From positions 1-50,379 of the forward strand of contig CAJXZM010000022.1 of NCBI GenBank assembly GCA_913063125.1: a DNA stretch of 50,379 bases. The letters run 5' to 3'. Shown here piece after piece: positions 24,094 to 37,699 of this stretch; within the stretch, counting starts at the first letter, position 1, and the number at the start of each line of letters is the position of its first letter. The notes under the pieces were generated by a model. The model searched no databases and was not told the DNA's origin. It worked only from the letters and a program-made list of their open reading frames with translations. The stretch is from an uncultured Gammaproteobacteria bacterium (lineage in GTDB: Bacteria; Pseudomonadota; Gammaproteobacteria; Pseudomonadales; Ketobacteraceae). The translations under genes and the position numbers were made by a program.

Positions 24094-25728
24094 ATGGCGT
24101 TAAAGTTAATACCCTACCACAAGATGAATGTGCTGATCATTGAAGATCTAGCCGAAATGCGCTCATCTATGAAGTCCATGTTAAGTGCGATTGGTGTACA
24201 ACACACTGAGAGTGTTAATAATGGTGAAGATGCATTAAAGAAGCTTCGCGACAATAGTTATGACCTTGTTTTTTCTGACTACGAGCTTGGAAGAGGAAAA
24301 GACGGTCAACAGATACTAGAAGAAGTACGTTTTAATAATTTGGTAAAACCATCTTCTGTTTTTATTATGGTCACCGCTGCACAAACCCAAGATATGGTAA
24401 TGGGCGCATTGGAATTCGAACCAGACGGCTATATTGCAAAACCTGTTACGCTGGAATTACTTAAAACGCGTCTTGTTCGTATTATTCGTACCAAAGATAT
24501 CTATAAGGATATCAATGTTGCACTTGATGAAGAGAATATCGAAAATGCCCTCAACTCCTGTAATCGACTTGCAATGGAACGTCCAAAATTTGCATTACCC
24601 GCTTATCGAATCAAAGGTAAAATATTAATCAAAGAAGGTCGGTTTGAAGAAGCCAAAGATATTTATGACACCGTCTTAGGGATTAAGCGTGTCGCTTGGG
24701 CCATTCTGGGTATGGCAAAAGTACACTTTTATTGCAAAGAATTCGAACAAGCTCAAAACTTGTTAGAAAGTTTGGCAAAAACTAAAGCTAAATATGTAGA
24801 AGCCCAAGATTGGTTGGCTAAATCTTTAGAAGAGCAGGGTAAATATAAGGCCGCACAAAAAGTATTAATGGAGGCAATCGCACAGTCACCAAAATCTGTT
24901 CGTAGGCAGCAAGCACTTGCACGCGTGGCTGAAAAAAATGGCGACATTGAAATAATGTGGAAGTCCTGTAGAAAAGCCGTCGCTCTAGGACAGAATTCTT
25001 GTTTTAAAACACCTGATGTTTTTATTGGATTAGCTAAATCATTACAACCAAAAATCAAAAACGGCAGCATGCGTGATAAAAAATTATGTACCGTTGAGGC
25101 ATTAAACCTTATTGAATCTGCTCGTACTGACTTTGACCTCAATGCAGTTTTATCCTTAAAGTGTTCGTTAGTAGAAGCAGAAACACTCATTAACTCCGGA
25201 AAAGAAGAAGAAGGAAAGCTAGCGTTTCGTGCCGCAGATACCATTATACAAATGTCTACCAATTTTTCTTTAGACGATCAATTAGATATATTTAATACCA
25301 AACTTCAGTTTGAAGCCGAAGAAGATGCCCTGGCTTATGGAAAACGGGTATTAAATGATATCGCTGGAAATAAACGTTTGCAGGTAAAGTATCATCAGAC
25401 CATTGAAGTATTCCTCATTCGCCGCCCTGATGATCGCCTAGCGTTAATCAAAGAACGCGGAGAAGAGCTATTACTACGGGAAGATGTTGAAGATGCATTG
25501 GATTTATATTTAAGAGCAAGTACTTTCAAAGAAGCCGATGAAGATATTTATTTTGGTGTTCTAAAATCTATCATTGGTCGTTTTAAGAAGGGTCGACCAG
25601 ACCGTCATTTAACACAAAAGTGTGATGAACTATTTAAGAAGTTGGAATCTCTTCCGGAATCAGATCCTCGTCATCCAACACTTGAACAACTTAAATTTCA
25701 ATGGGAAGAGATTACTGGCGATGAGTAA
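24094..25728 (+). CDS. Response regulator with TPR output region
   Basis: 544-residue two-component protein. The N-terminal receiver (about 12-135) has acidic pair Glu17/Asp18, phospho-acceptor Asp62 in LVFSDYELG, Thr in MVTAAQ and Lys in GYIAKP. The remaining ~400 residues are TPR-like helical repeats (for example FALPAYRIKGKILIKEGRFE and AKYVEAQDWLAKSLEEQGKY), with no DNA-binding or enzymatic output domain. It probably signals by protein contact. Its end overlaps the histidine kinase start by 8 bp, which couples their translation. Confidence 0.93.
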   Translation: MALKLIPYHKMNVLIIEDLAEMRSSMKSMLSAIGVQHTESVNNGEDALKKLRDNSYDLVFSDYELGRGKDGQQILEEVRFNNLVKPSSVFIMVTAAQTQDMVMGALEFEPDGYIAKPVTLELLKTRLVRIIRTKDIYKDINVALDEENIENALNSCNRLAMERPKFALPAYRIKGKILIKEGRFEEAKDIYDTVLGIKRVAWAILGMAKVHFYCKEFEQAQNLLESLAKTKAKYVEAQDWLAKSLEEQGKYKAAQKVLMEAIAQSPKSVRRQQALARVAEKNGDIEIMWKSCRKAVALGQNSCFKTPDVFIGLAKSLQPKIKNGSMRDKKLCTVEALNLIESARTDFDLNAVLSLKCSLVEAETLINSGKEEEGKLAFRAADTIIQMSTNFSLDDQLDIFNTKLQFEAEEDALAYGKRVLNDIAGNKRLQVKYHQTIEVFLIRRPDDRLALIKERGEELLLREDVEDALDLYLRASTFKEADEDIYFGVLKSIIGRFKKGRPDRHLTQKCDELFKKLESLPESDPRHPTLEQLKFQWEEITGDE

Positions 25729-26413
25729 TAATGATATTAGAGGGGAATTGCTTGCAGCTTCTATTCACGAAATAAAAAATCGATTCGGCTTAATGTTTAG
25801 TGAGCTTGATGGTGTTCTTTCTTCATTAACATTACCCAAAGAGCAACAGAAAAACATACAGCTTATTAAAAGTGAATCTCAATTTATTGGGAATGAATTA
25901 GTTCGTATTCTTGCCAGTTATAAATCTTTAGATCATGACTTTACTGTCAATATAAATCAACATTTTGCCATCGAGTTTTTGGAAGAAATTATAGCTCGTC
26001 ACAGTTACACTGTTGCAGCACACAATTTACACTTCACTCTTGATTGTGAAGAGGATGTCAGTGGTTTTTTTGATAACAGTATCTTATTTATCATTCTTGA
26101 TACCTGCATCTATAACAGTATTAAAGCTGGCGCCAAAACAATAAAATTGTCAGCAACAGAAGATGAAAAATACCTCTATTTTGTCATAGAGGATAATGGC
26201 CCTGGTTTTCCTGAAGAATTGTTAGAAGGGGACTTTTCTCAAGGAACAATTTCTGTTGAGTCTCAGTCCACAGGCCTTGGTCTCTTCTTTGCTAATAAAT
26301 TAATTCGATCACACCATGAGGGTGATCTTACGGGTTCGATTCAACTGAGTAATAATGTAGGGGAGGGTAACAAACCACCTGGGGCTAAAGTTACATTAGC
26401 AATACCACTCTAA
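25721..26413 (+). CDS. Minimal histidine kinase (no sensor domain)
   Basis: 230-residue kinase. A short dimerisation/H-box region at the very N-terminus reads ASIHEIKNRFGLMFSELDG (putative phospho-His about residue 14). The HATPase domain follows: N-box-like DTCIYNSIKAGA, G1 DNGPGF and G2 TGLGLFFANKLI. There is no membrane segment or sensory domain, so it is cytosolic and must take its signal from a partner. ATG 25721 is used because it gives the classic stop-start overlap with the TPR response regulator, its likely cognate partner. Confidence 0.88.
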   Translation: MSNNDIRGELLAASIHEIKNRFGLMFSELDGVLSSLTLPKEQQKNIQLIKSESQFIGNELVRILASYKSLDHDFTVNINQHFAIEFLEEIIARHSYTVAAHNLHFTLDCEEDVSGFFDNSILFIILDTCIYNSIKAGAKTIKLSATEDEKYLYFVIEDNGPGFPEELLEGDFSQGTISVESQSTGLGLFFANKLIRSHHEGDLTGSIQLSNNVGEGNKPPGAKVTLAIPL

Positions 26414-26574
26414 CTGATAACCGTTCGCTGATATTTAAGACACCAGCCAAAGTAAGTACCAACTAACACGACGAATTGTTTGCCAACATTTGTACATGCT
26501 CTGTAATTACTCCAGCACTGATTTGTAATACCATTTCTTATTTGTAGCCTCTATATAAGCCGACTTGCAGCAGG

Positions 26575-26580
26575 TATAAT
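26575..26580 (+). promoter_or_regulatory. -10 box for glyQS
   Basis: A perfect TATAAT about 95 bp before glyQ. No strong -35 lies at 16-18 bp; TATATA (26552-26557) is at a 17-bp spacing but is weak. Confidence 0.4.
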
Positions 26581-26673
26581 ACCGCATTTTGCTATCGGCT
26601 TTGATCGCACTTAACAATCAAACCTTTGGTATCTCATACATGATTTGAACACCCCGTCGGATAACGAAAAACT

Positions 26674-27645
26674 ATGAGCGATAACTCTCAAGAATTTGAT
26701 GTTTCTACTTTCCAAGGTTTAATTTTTGCCCTTCAAACCTATTGGGCAAAACAAGGCTGTGTCATTACTCAACCACTTGACCTAGAAGTTGGCGCAGGTA
26801 CGTTTCACCCCGCAACTTTTTTGCGATCGATTGGCCCTGAAACCTGGAGTGCTGCTTACGTTCAACCATGCCGTCGACCTACTGATGGTCGTTATGGTGA
26901 AAACCCTAATCGCCTACAACATTACTATCAATTTCAGGTAGTACTCAAACCATCACCCGACAATATCCAAGAATTATATTTAGATTCTTTACGTCAGCTA
27001 GGTATTAACCCACTAACACATGACATTCGTTTTGTTGAAGATAACTGGGAATCTCCAACACTGGGTGCCTGGGGCTTAGGCTGGGAGGTGTGGTTAAACG
27101 GAATGGAAGTCACTCAGTTTACCTACTTCCAACAAGTTGGTGGACTTGATTGTTACCCTGTTACCGGAGAGATTACTTACGGTCTAGAACGCATCGCTAT
27201 GTACCTGCAAGGTGTCGACAGTATCTATGACTTAGTGTGGGCAAAAGGCCCCTTTGGTACCGTCACCTATGGTGATATTTTTCATCAAAATGAAGTTGAA
27301 ATGTCGACCTTTAACTTCGAGCATGCCAACACTGAAATGCTGTTTACTACATTTGATGACTATGAAAAGGAAAGCCAAAAGTTAATTGAGCAAAAGCTCC
27401 CGCTCCCCGCTTACGAATATGTTTTAAAGGCATCTCATGTCTTTAATTTATTGGATGCTCGCCATGCAATTTCGGTTACTGAACGACAGCGATATATTTT
27501 ACGTGTTCGTAGTCTATCCCGTGCCGTTGCAGAAACCTACTTTGAAGCACGCCATAAATTAGGTTTCCCTCTCGCACCCGAACCATTGCGAACTAATGTT
27601 CTGAAAAAGCTAGCGGCAGATGCGGAAAAAGACACTGCAAAATAA
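26674..27645 (+). CDS. glyQ: Glycyl-tRNA synthetase alpha subunit
   Basis: Catalytic subunit of the bacterial heterotetrameric glycyl-tRNA synthetase. It is 323 residues long, slightly longer than E. coli GlyQ (303). The characteristic opening ([20 protein letters not shown]), [20 protein letters not shown] and [19 protein letters not shown] are all present. It pairs with glyS 86 bp downstream and is cytoplasmic. Confidence 0.98.
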   Translation: MSDNSQEFDVSTFQGLIFALQTYWAKQGCVITQPLDLEVGAGTFHPATFLRSIGPETWSAAYVQPCRRPTDGRYGENPNRLQHYYQFQVVLKPSPDNIQELYLDSLRQLGINPLTHDIRFVEDNWESPTLGAWGLGWEVWLNGMEVTQFTYFQQVGGLDCYPVTGEITYGLERIAMYLQGVDSIYDLVWAKGPFGTVTYGDIFHQNEVEMSTFNFEHANTEMLFTTFDDYEKESQKLIEQKLPLPAYEYVLKASHVFNLLDARHAISVTERQRYILRVRSLSRAVAETYFEARHKLGFPLAPEPLRTNVLKKLAADAEKDTAK

Positions 27646-27731
27646 TTGATCGACTCAAAATTACATGACACAAAGCATAAATCGCTTAGCGTCAAAGTAA
27701 CCTAAGGTCCACACAACGAATAGAGATCACC

Positions 27732-29834
27732 ATGTCAGCCAGTAACGAAAACATACGATGTAAGGATTTACTCATCGAGCTGGGAACCGAAGAACTTCCC
27801 CCAAAAGCATTAAAAAAACTCATGCTAGCATTTACCGACGGTATTAAAGCAGGTATTGATCATCACAACTTAACATTTGAGACGATCACACCCTATGCTA
27901 CACCTCGTCGTCTCGCCGTAAAAGTAACTGGCCTTGTTCTACAACAACAAGACAAATCTGTAGAACGTAAAGGACCAGCGGTAAAAGCTGCTCGGGATGC
28001 TGAAGGTAATCCTAGCAAAGCAGCAGAAGGTTTTGCTCGCTCTTGTGGTGTTTCGTTTGAAGAGCTAGAAACCTTAGAGACAAAGAAAGGTGCTTGGTTA
28101 ATCTACCGTTCAATACAAGCAGGTAAACAAACAGCTGAATTAATTCCAGGTATTATCGAACAATCACTTAACAAACTTCCCATCCCCAAAAGAATGACGT
28201 GGGGTGCACACAAAGATGCATTTGTTCGACCCGTTCACTGGTTAGTTGTGCTTTTTGGAAATGATATTGTAGATTGTACTATTCTCGGGAAAACAGCGAG
28301 CAACCAGAGTAGGGGACACCGATTTCACAGCCCTAATGGTTTTGTTATTGAATCTGCTGAAAGCTACGAGCAACAGCTCAGTGAACGTTATGTTATTGCC
28401 GACTACGATCTTCGCAAAAAGCAAATCCAAGACGGCGTTGAAGCTATCGCAAAAACTTCCTCCGGACAAGCATCCATTGATAGCGACTTACTCGATGAAG
28501 TCACCGGCCTAGTAGAATGGCCAATTCCTCTAATGGGTAATTTTGAAGACGCGTTCTTGCAGGTTCCTCAACAAGCACTCATTAGTGCCATGCAAGAACA
28601 CCAAAAATATTTTCCCGTACTTAATGACAACGGAAAAATATTACCGCATTTTATAACAGTCGCAAACATCGAAAGTAACGATCCTGCTCAGGTTATTGAA
28701 GGAAATGAGCGAGTCATACGCCCAAGGTTAGCAGATGCACGTTTCTTTTTCGAAACTGATAAAAAGAAAAGCTTGGAACAACATAACGAGCCATTAGCCA
28801 AAGTCGTTTTCGAAGCTCAGCTTGGTACCTTGCTAGAGAAATCTGAACGCGTAAGTCAACTCGCCAAAACTATCGCTGAGAAAATCGGTGGTAACCCTAT
28901 CTGGGCAGAAAGGGCCGGGCTACTATGTAAAGCTGATCTATCCACAGAAATGGTTGGAGAATTCCCTGACCTACAAGGCATTATGGGGACCTACTACGCT
29001 AACAATGATGGAGAACCTGAAGAAGTTGGCCTAGCACTTAACGAACAATATCAACCAAGATTTTCGGGTGATGAATTACCAAGCACATTAACGGGAGCAT
29101 CCGTTGCTATTGCGGATAAAATCGACAGTCTAGTGGGCATATTAGGCATAGGTAAAAAACCTACCGGTGATAAAGATCCCTATGCTCTTCGTCGTGCAGC
29201 CTTAGGTGTTCTTCGTATTATTATAGGCAAAAAATTACCTCTCGACCTTGTTGATTTATTTGAACAGTCCGCTTCACTCTATGGCGACAAACTCAGTAAT
29301 GCGGATGTTAAAAAAGACTACCTCGACTTTCTACAAGGTCGATATATGGCATGGTTCCAAGAAGAGGGGGTTAGTACCGATATTATCAAAGCCGTATTAG
29401 GAATTAACACTACTGCACCGCTGGATTTTTACCAACGCATCCAAGCAGTAAAATCCTTCAAAAAACTGCCCGCATCAGAAGCACTTGCTGCAGCTAATAA
29501 ACGTGTGGGCAATATCCTAAATAAACGCGAAGACAAAACACCACTTCCTGCAATATCTGAGGAACTGTTCGACGCCGATGAAGAAAAGTTACTTTCATCA
29601 ATCATTACTGAAAAAGCAGCAGCCTTTGACAATAGCGGCGACGCAGATAACACTCAGCCCAACTACAAAAACAAACTTGCATCACTTGCAGAGCTTAAAG
29701 AACCTGTTGATGCCTTCTTTGATAATGTAATGGTTAATGTTGAAGACGAAGCAGTTAAAAATAACCGACTAGCTTTACTCCAACAACTACATCATCTATT
29801 TTTGGAAATCGCAGATATATCTGTATTGCAGTAA
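27732..29834 (+). CDS. glyS: Glycyl-tRNA synthetase beta subunit
   Basis: tRNA-binding beta subunit, 700 residues (E. coli 689). It opens with LLIELGTEELPPKALKKLM, the family hallmark, then has FARSCGV and RPVHWLVVLFG, a HD-type domain region with EFPDLQGIMGTYYA and GDKDPYALRRAALGVLRII, and a C-terminal anticodon-binding DALR-like region ending FFDNVMVNVEDEAVKNNRL. It is intact and partners glyQ to charge tRNA-Gly. Confidence 0.98.
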   Translation: MSASNENIRCKDLLIELGTEELPPKALKKLMLAFTDGIKAGIDHHNLTFETITPYATPRRLAVKVTGLVLQQQDKSVERKGPAVKAARDAEGNPSKAAEGFARSCGVSFEELETLETKKGAWLIYRSIQAGKQTAELIPGIIEQSLNKLPIPKRMTWGAHKDAFVRPVHWLVVLFGNDIVDCTILGKTASNQSRGHRFHSPNGFVIESAESYEQQLSERYVIADYDLRKKQIQDGVEAIAKTSSGQASIDSDLLDEVTGLVEWPIPLMGNFEDAFLQVPQQALISAMQEHQKYFPVLNDNGKILPHFITVANIESNDPAQVIEGNERVIRPRLADARFFFETDKKKSLEQHNEPLAKVVFEAQLGTLLEKSERVSQLAKTIAEKIGGNPIWAERAGLLCKADLSTEMVGEFPDLQGIMGTYYANNDGEPEEVGLALNEQYQPRFSGDELPSTLTGASVAIADKIDSLVGILGIGKKPTGDKDPYALRRAALGVLRIIIGKKLPLDLVDLFEQSASLYGDKLSNADVKKDYLDFLQGRYMAWFQEEGVSTDIIKAVLGINTTAPLDFYQRIQAVKSFKKLPASEALAAANKRVGNILNKREDKTPLPAISEELFDADEEKLLSSIITEKAAAFDNSGDADNTQPNYKNKLASLAELKEPVDAFFDNVMVNVEDEAVKNNRLALLQQLHHLFLEIADISVLQ

Positions 29835-29908
29835 CACTTGCTAATAAATTAGGACAACCTTAGAACACGTTTACTCACTATTCCAAAAAATTCCAACGCT
29901 CGCAATGA

Positions 29909-29958
29909 GTAAAGTATGTCATATGGCATACTTTACGGGCTCATAGATCCGCTGCAAT
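29909..29958 (+). repeat. Palindrome with GATCCGCTGCAAT tail (E3)
   Basis: GTAAAGTATG (29909-29918) pairs perfectly with CATACTTTAC (29927-29936) around an 8-nt loop. GGGCTCATAGATCCGCTGCAAT follows in two parts, GGGCTCATA then GATCCGCTGCAAT at 29946-29958. Preceding ATGAG (29905-29909) can pair with CTCAT (29940-29944), extending the stem with bulges. Confidence 0.6.
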
Positions 29959-30008
29959 CTCCTAGATCAATCACAAACCTTAAACTCCCTCACTAGGCAC
30001 CAACACCC

Positions 30009-30572
30009 ATGAATCAAAAGCTCATCATCCTAGACCGGGACGGTGTCATCAACTACGACTCCGACGACTACATAAAATCCCCAGAAGAGTGGAAGCCTCT
30101 CCCTGGTAGTATTAGCGCCATCGCCAACCTCACCAAAGCCGGGTACACTATTGCTATCGCCACAAATCAATCCGGCCTCGCTAGAGAGTATTTCACCCCA
30201 GAAACACTCACCGCTATGCATCAAAAAATGCTTAACCTCATCACTACTGCAGGCGGCAAAATTGACCACATAGCTTACTGTCCTCACGGCCCAAACGACC
30301 AATGTAACTGCCGTAAACCCAAACCTGGACTTGTTCAACAAATTTCACAAAACCTAAACATCCCCATAACAACTGATACTCGCTTTGTAGGTGACAGTAT
30401 CAGCGACCTAAATGCCGCCCTAAAGTCAGGTTGTACTCCTGTGCTAGTAAAAACAGGGAAAGGTATGAAATCTTTTGTAAAACTAAAGCAACCCGAGAAT
30501 TCACACTTAAAAGGCATAGCTGTCTATAATAGCCTCTCGGATTTTGTAAACACGCTAGTTACCCCAAAATAG
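30009..30572 (+). CDS. gmhB: D-glycero-beta-D-manno-heptose 1,7-bisphosphate 7-phosphatase
   Basis: HAD-superfamily phosphatase (187 aa) removing the 7-phosphate in ADP-heptose synthesis for lipopolysaccharide core. Nucleophile Asp9 and general acid Asp11 lie in ILDRDGVIN. A zinc-binding loop with CPHGPNDQCNCRKPKPG supplies His and three Cys, as in GmhB. IATNQSG and FVGDSISDLNAA are HAD motifs II and IV. It sits between glyS and plsC, its usual gammaproteobacterial neighbours. Confidence 0.95.
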   Translation: MNQKLIILDRDGVINYDSDDYIKSPEEWKPLPGSISAIANLTKAGYTIAIATNQSGLAREYFTPETLTAMHQKMLNLITTAGGKIDHIAYCPHGPNDQCNCRKPKPGLVQQISQNLNIPITTDTRFVGDSISDLNAALKSGCTPVLVKTGKGMKSFVKLKQPENSHLKGIAVYNSLSDFVNTLVTPK

Positions 30573-30642
30573 ACCTAAAGCCACCGTTAGAAAATCCGCT
30601 AAATAGGTAACCCTACAATTCCTAACCTAGCAGGACAAAACA

Positions 30643-31389
30643 TTGATAAGTTTCACCCGAGGATTAATTTTTTATATCGGTTACGTCATCAGCATCATTT
30701 TCTATAGTGTCTTCGTAACCCCATTTGCCTGGCTATTACTGCCATTTAAACAACGCTACTATATCGTTACAAGCTGGATACGCTTTCTTGGTTGGTGGCT
30801 AAAAGTAACCTGTGGTATTAGCTACGAACTAGAAAATCCCCAAGACTTACCAAAAGAGCTTTGTGTAGTAGTCGCCAATCACCAAAGTATCTGGGAGACT
30901 TTTTTCCTTCAACAATATTTTGCCCCTCAATGTGTAGCAGCAAAAAAGGAACTTATGTACATCCCTTTTGTAGGTTTTACTCTGCGAGCACTTAACCCTG
31001 TAGTAATCGACCGATCAAAAAAACAGAATGCATTAAAGCAGCTAATTCAACAAGGAAAGGAAAGGCTAAACGATGGAGTTAGTGTATTAATATTTCCTGA
31101 AGGCACACGTGTTCCTATGGGGGAGCTAAAACCCCATTTTGCAGGAGGGGCAATGCTTGCAATAAAAGCCGAAATTGGTATCTTACCTATCGCTCACAAT
31201 GCAGGTTTATATTGGCCTCCAGGGAAGATTAGTAAATTTCCAGGAACCATTAAAATAAGGGTAGGCCAGCTAACCCAAACAATAGATAGAAAACCTAAAG
31301 AGCTTAGCAAAGAGCTTGAAGACTGGATTAGAGAAAATTCAGATGAGTTATGCCACCAAAACAATATCCAACTAGTTAGTACCGACTAA
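30643..31389 (+). CDS. plsC: 1-acyl-sn-glycerol-3-phosphate acyltransferase
   Basis: Membrane-bound acyltransferase (248 aa) making phosphatidic acid. An N-terminal hydrophobic helix (about 5-30) anchors it. The acyltransferase motif is NHQSIWETFF, an H-x4-E form of the usual H-x4-D, and FPEGTRVPMG is motif III; AAKKELMYIPFVG is motif II. The start codon is TTG at 30643 with AGGAC upstream. It lies between gmhB and a strong terminator that also ends gyrB. Confidence 0.93.
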   Translation: MISFTRGLIFYIGYVISIIFYSVFVTPFAWLLLPFKQRYYIVTSWIRFLGWWLKVTCGISYELENPQDLPKELCVVVANHQSIWETFFLQQYFAPQCVAAKKELMYIPFVGFTLRALNPVVIDRSKKQNALKQLIQQGKERLNDGVSVLIFPEGTRVPMGELKPHFAGGAMLAIKAEIGILPIAHNAGLYWPPGKISKFPGTIKIRVGQLTQTIDRKPKELSKELEDWIRENSDELCHQNNIQLVSTD

Positions 31390-31452
31390 CTTACTTATCT
31401 AATAATTTATTTTTATTGAATACCACGTTCAATATGATAATTGGTATACATA

Positions 31453-31489
31453 AAAAAAGCCTCTATAGAATACCTATAGAGGCTTTTTT
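31453..31489. terminator. Bidirectional terminator between plsC and gyrB
   Basis: A-tract plus GCCTCTATAG (31459-31468) pairs perfectly with CTATAGAGGC plus T-tract (31474-31489) around a 5-nt loop. It serves both convergent genes. Confidence 0.95.
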
Positions 31490-31501
31490 ATTAAACCCTA
31501 C

Positions 31502-35054
<3,553 letters not shown>

Positions 35055-35079
35055 ACGAATATGTCCGATTTAACGCTAT

Positions 35080-36186
35080 TTACAGTCTCATTGGCATAAC
35101 AACATACATAGCGCTTTCATCTTCGCCATCGGTAATAAGAGCACTACTATTTGAATCTGCTAACATCATATTGATAGTATCGCTTTTGATAACACCAAGA
35201 ACGTCCAAAATATAACTAACGTTAAACCCTATTTCTAATTCAGGCCCTTCGTATTTTACATTAATAACTTCTTCAGCTTCTTCCTGTTCTGGATTGTTAG
35301 CAACAGAGGTTAGAGTCCCGTTCTCAAGACGTACTCTAACACCACGATATTTCTCATTGGACAAAATAGCTACACGAGAAAACGACTGTTTCATCTCAGC
35401 CTTTTCTCCAACAACAAGTTTATCACCTTGTTTTGGTAGTACTTTGTCGTAGTCAGGAAATTTCCCATCAACTAGCTTGGAAGTAAAACGAAGGCTTGGA
35501 GTTTCAGCCCGAATATGATTTGAACTTAATGCAATGCTCACATCAGTATCGTCATCAGAAAACAGTCGAGCTAATTCAAGTATTCCTTTTCGTGGCACAA
35601 TCGCTTGTGTACTTCCTTCAATGTCTATTTGAATCGATGCGGAACACAATGCTAGACGATGCCCATCTGTAGCAACGGTTTTAATTTGATTCTGAGTAAG
35701 TTCTAACAACATACCGTTTAGATAAAAACGGACATCTTGTTGTGCCATCGCAAAACTTGTTCTATCGATGGTTTGTTTTAGATAACCCTGATTAATGGAA
35801 AATCCACTGGTGCTAGCAGTATCTTCCAAATTTGGAAATTCATTCGCAGGTAACGTCGCTAAGGTGAATCGACTTCTGGCTGCTTTGATTCTCATTTTTT
35901 GTTCTTCTTGCTCAAAAGCAATAACAGCTTCACTTGGCAAAGACTTACAAATATCCATTATCTTTTTAGCAGGTATTGTGATTTCTCCATCAACTTCCGC
36001 TGGTGTTTCAAGTGTTATACGCGCAACCAGTTCAACTTCTAAATCGGTTCCGGTTATAGATAAAGAATCACCTTCTACCACCATAAGTACATTGGATAAC
36101 ACTGGTAATGTTTGGCGACGTTCAACAACGCCAGCTACCTGTTGAAGGGGAGTAAGTAAGTTTTCCCTTGATACGCTAAATTTCAT
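35080..36186 (-). CDS. dnaN: DNA polymerase III beta sliding clamp
   Basis: Ring-shaped processivity clamp, 368 residues (E. coli 366). It opens MKFSVSRENLLTPLQQVAGV and ends SAMYVVMPMRL, both typical. The three repeated clamp domains are continuous, with VATDGHRLALCS and IVPRKGILELARL in the middle domain. Order dnaA-dnaN-recF is conserved; 42 bp separate it from dnaA. Confidence 0.98.
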   Translation of the reverse strand: MKFSVSRENLLTPLQQVAGVVERRQTLPVLSNVLMVVEGDSLSITGTDLEVELVARITLETPAEVDGEITIPAKKIMDICKSLPSEAVIAFEQEEQKMRIKAARSRFTLATLPANEFPNLEDTASTSGFSINQGYLKQTIDRTSFAMAQQDVRFYLNGMLLELTQNQIKTVATDGHRLALCSASIQIDIEGSTQAIVPRKGILELARLFSDDDTDVSIALSSNHIRAETPSLRFTSKLVDGKFPDYDKVLPKQGDKLVVGEKAEMKQSFSRVAILSNEKYRGVRVRLENGTLTSVANNPEQEEAEEVINVKYEGPELEIGFNVSYILDVLGVIKSDTINMMLADSNSSALITDGEDESAMYVVMPMRL

Positions 36187-36228
36187 ACATTATCCTAGTG
36201 ACAATTGTTAGTAAGCACCTACTAACTT

Positions 36229-37650
36229 TTAAGTAGTTAAAGAACGCAATAAATTACTGTAATCTTCTCCAACATCAGGACTCGATGCTCGAAGCTCTTT
36301 TATCTTTCGGCACGCATGTAATACAGTTGTGTGATCACGACCGCCAAATGCATCACCAATCTCTGGCAAACTATGATTAGTTAGTTCCTTAGCAAGGGCC
36401 ATTGCGATCTGCCTTGGTCTTGCAACAGAGCGACTTCTACGTTTTGACAACATATCTGACATTTTAATTTTGAAATATTCCGCAACTATCTTTTGAATAT
36501 TCTCAATGCCAACCTGTTTATCTTGTAGCGCCAAAAGATCTTTTAGCGAATCCTTACAAAATTCCACATTTATTGGTTTCCCCGTAAAATGTGCGTTGGC
36601 AATAACTCGCTTAAGAGCTCCTTCAAGTTCCCTTACGTTTGAACGTATTCTCTGAGCAACAAAAAACGCTGCTTCATGAGGAAGATCAATCTTAGCTTCC
36701 TCCGCTTTTTTCATTAATATTGCTACTCGAGTTTCAAGCTCCGGTGGTTCTACTGTTACGGTTAGCCCCCAACCAAAACGTGATTTAAGACGCTCTTCTA
36801 CTCCAATAATTTCTTTTGGATAACGGTCACTGGTTAAGATCATTTGCTGACCTCCTTCCAATAATGCGTTAAAGGTATGAAAGAACTCCTCTTGAGAACG
36901 CTCCTTACCTGCAAAGAATTGAATATCATCAATCAAGAGTGCATCAACAGAGCGATAAAAGCGCTTAAACTCGTTAATTGCATTGATTTGAAGGGCTTTC
37001 ACCATATCAGCAACAAACCGCTCAGAATGCAAATAAACCACCTTTGCGTTCGGGTTCGCTGCGACAATTTGGTTTCCAATAGCATGCATTAAGTGCGTTT
37101 TACCTAAACCAACGCCTCCGTAAAGAAATAACGGGTTATACGCATGCCCTGGGTTATCGGCAACCTGTGTGGCCGCGGCACGTGCAAGTTGGTTAGATTT
37201 ACCTTCAATAAAGCTATCAAAAATAAAGCTGCTGTTAAGGCTACTCTTATGTTTTATAGACCCTCCAAGCTCCACCTTACGGCTTTTAGGCTGTGGAGTA
37301 GAAGGATGTACAACGCGAGTAACCGTCTGTCCAGAGCGGCCTGATTGAGTATCTACAGACGGACTTTTTACTGCTGGACTGCTTGTTGTTTTCGGCGTGG
37401 TGGTTTTAGTACCAATCGCAAGCATCACGCAAGGGTGAGTATCAGCATCAGACAATTCGTCTAATAGCTCTGTTATGCGTGAAATAAATTTATCGCTAAC
37501 CCAATCCAGCACAAAGCGATTTGGTGCCAACAAGCGTAAATCATTACCATCAGGCTCTACCTGAAGTGGTCTGATCCACATATTAAACTGCTGAGATGGC
37601 AACTCTTCTTGTAGCCGATCCAGACATTTATGCCATAGCGCACTACCCAC
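36229..37650 (-). CDS. dnaA: Chromosomal replication initiator DnaA
   Basis: AAA+ initiator (about 473 aa) that binds DnaA boxes and opens oriC. Domain I carries [14 protein letters not shown]; a Thr/Ser/Pro-rich linker follows (about 80-125). Walker A is [16 protein letters not shown] (about 178-193), Walker B is [13 protein letters not shown], and the domain IV signature is [18 protein letters not shown] place the start at GTG 37650 because GGGGGT lies 8-13 bp upstream and homologues begin close to SALWHKC. A TTG at 37665 would add five residues. It reads away from oriC. Confidence 0.95.
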   Translation of the reverse strand: MGSALWHKCLDRLQEELPSQQFNMWIRPLQVEPDGNDLRLLAPNRFVLDWVSDKFISRITELLDELSDADTHPCVMLAIGTKTTTPKTTSSPAVKSPSVDTQSGRSGQTVTRVVHPSTPQPKSRKVELGGSIKHKSSLNSSFIFDSFIEGKSNQLARAAATQVADNPGHAYNPLFLYGGVGLGKTHLMHAIGNQIVAANPNAKVVYLHSERFVADMVKALQINAINEFKRFYRSVDALLIDDIQFFAGKERSQEEFFHTFNALLEGGQQMILTSDRYPKEIIGVEERLKSRFGWGLTVTVEPPELETRVAILMKKAEEAKIDLPHEAAFFVAQRIRSNVRELEGALKRVIANAHFTGKPINVEFCKDSLKDLLALQDKQVGIENIQKIVAEYFKIKMSDMLSKRRSRSVARPRQIAMALAKELTNHSLPEIGDAFGGRDHTTVLHACRKIKELRASSPDVGEDYSNLLRSLTT

Positions 37651-37699
37651 TTGGCATACCCCCAAAAATAGAAAATTAATAACACAGGAAAGGATGAAA

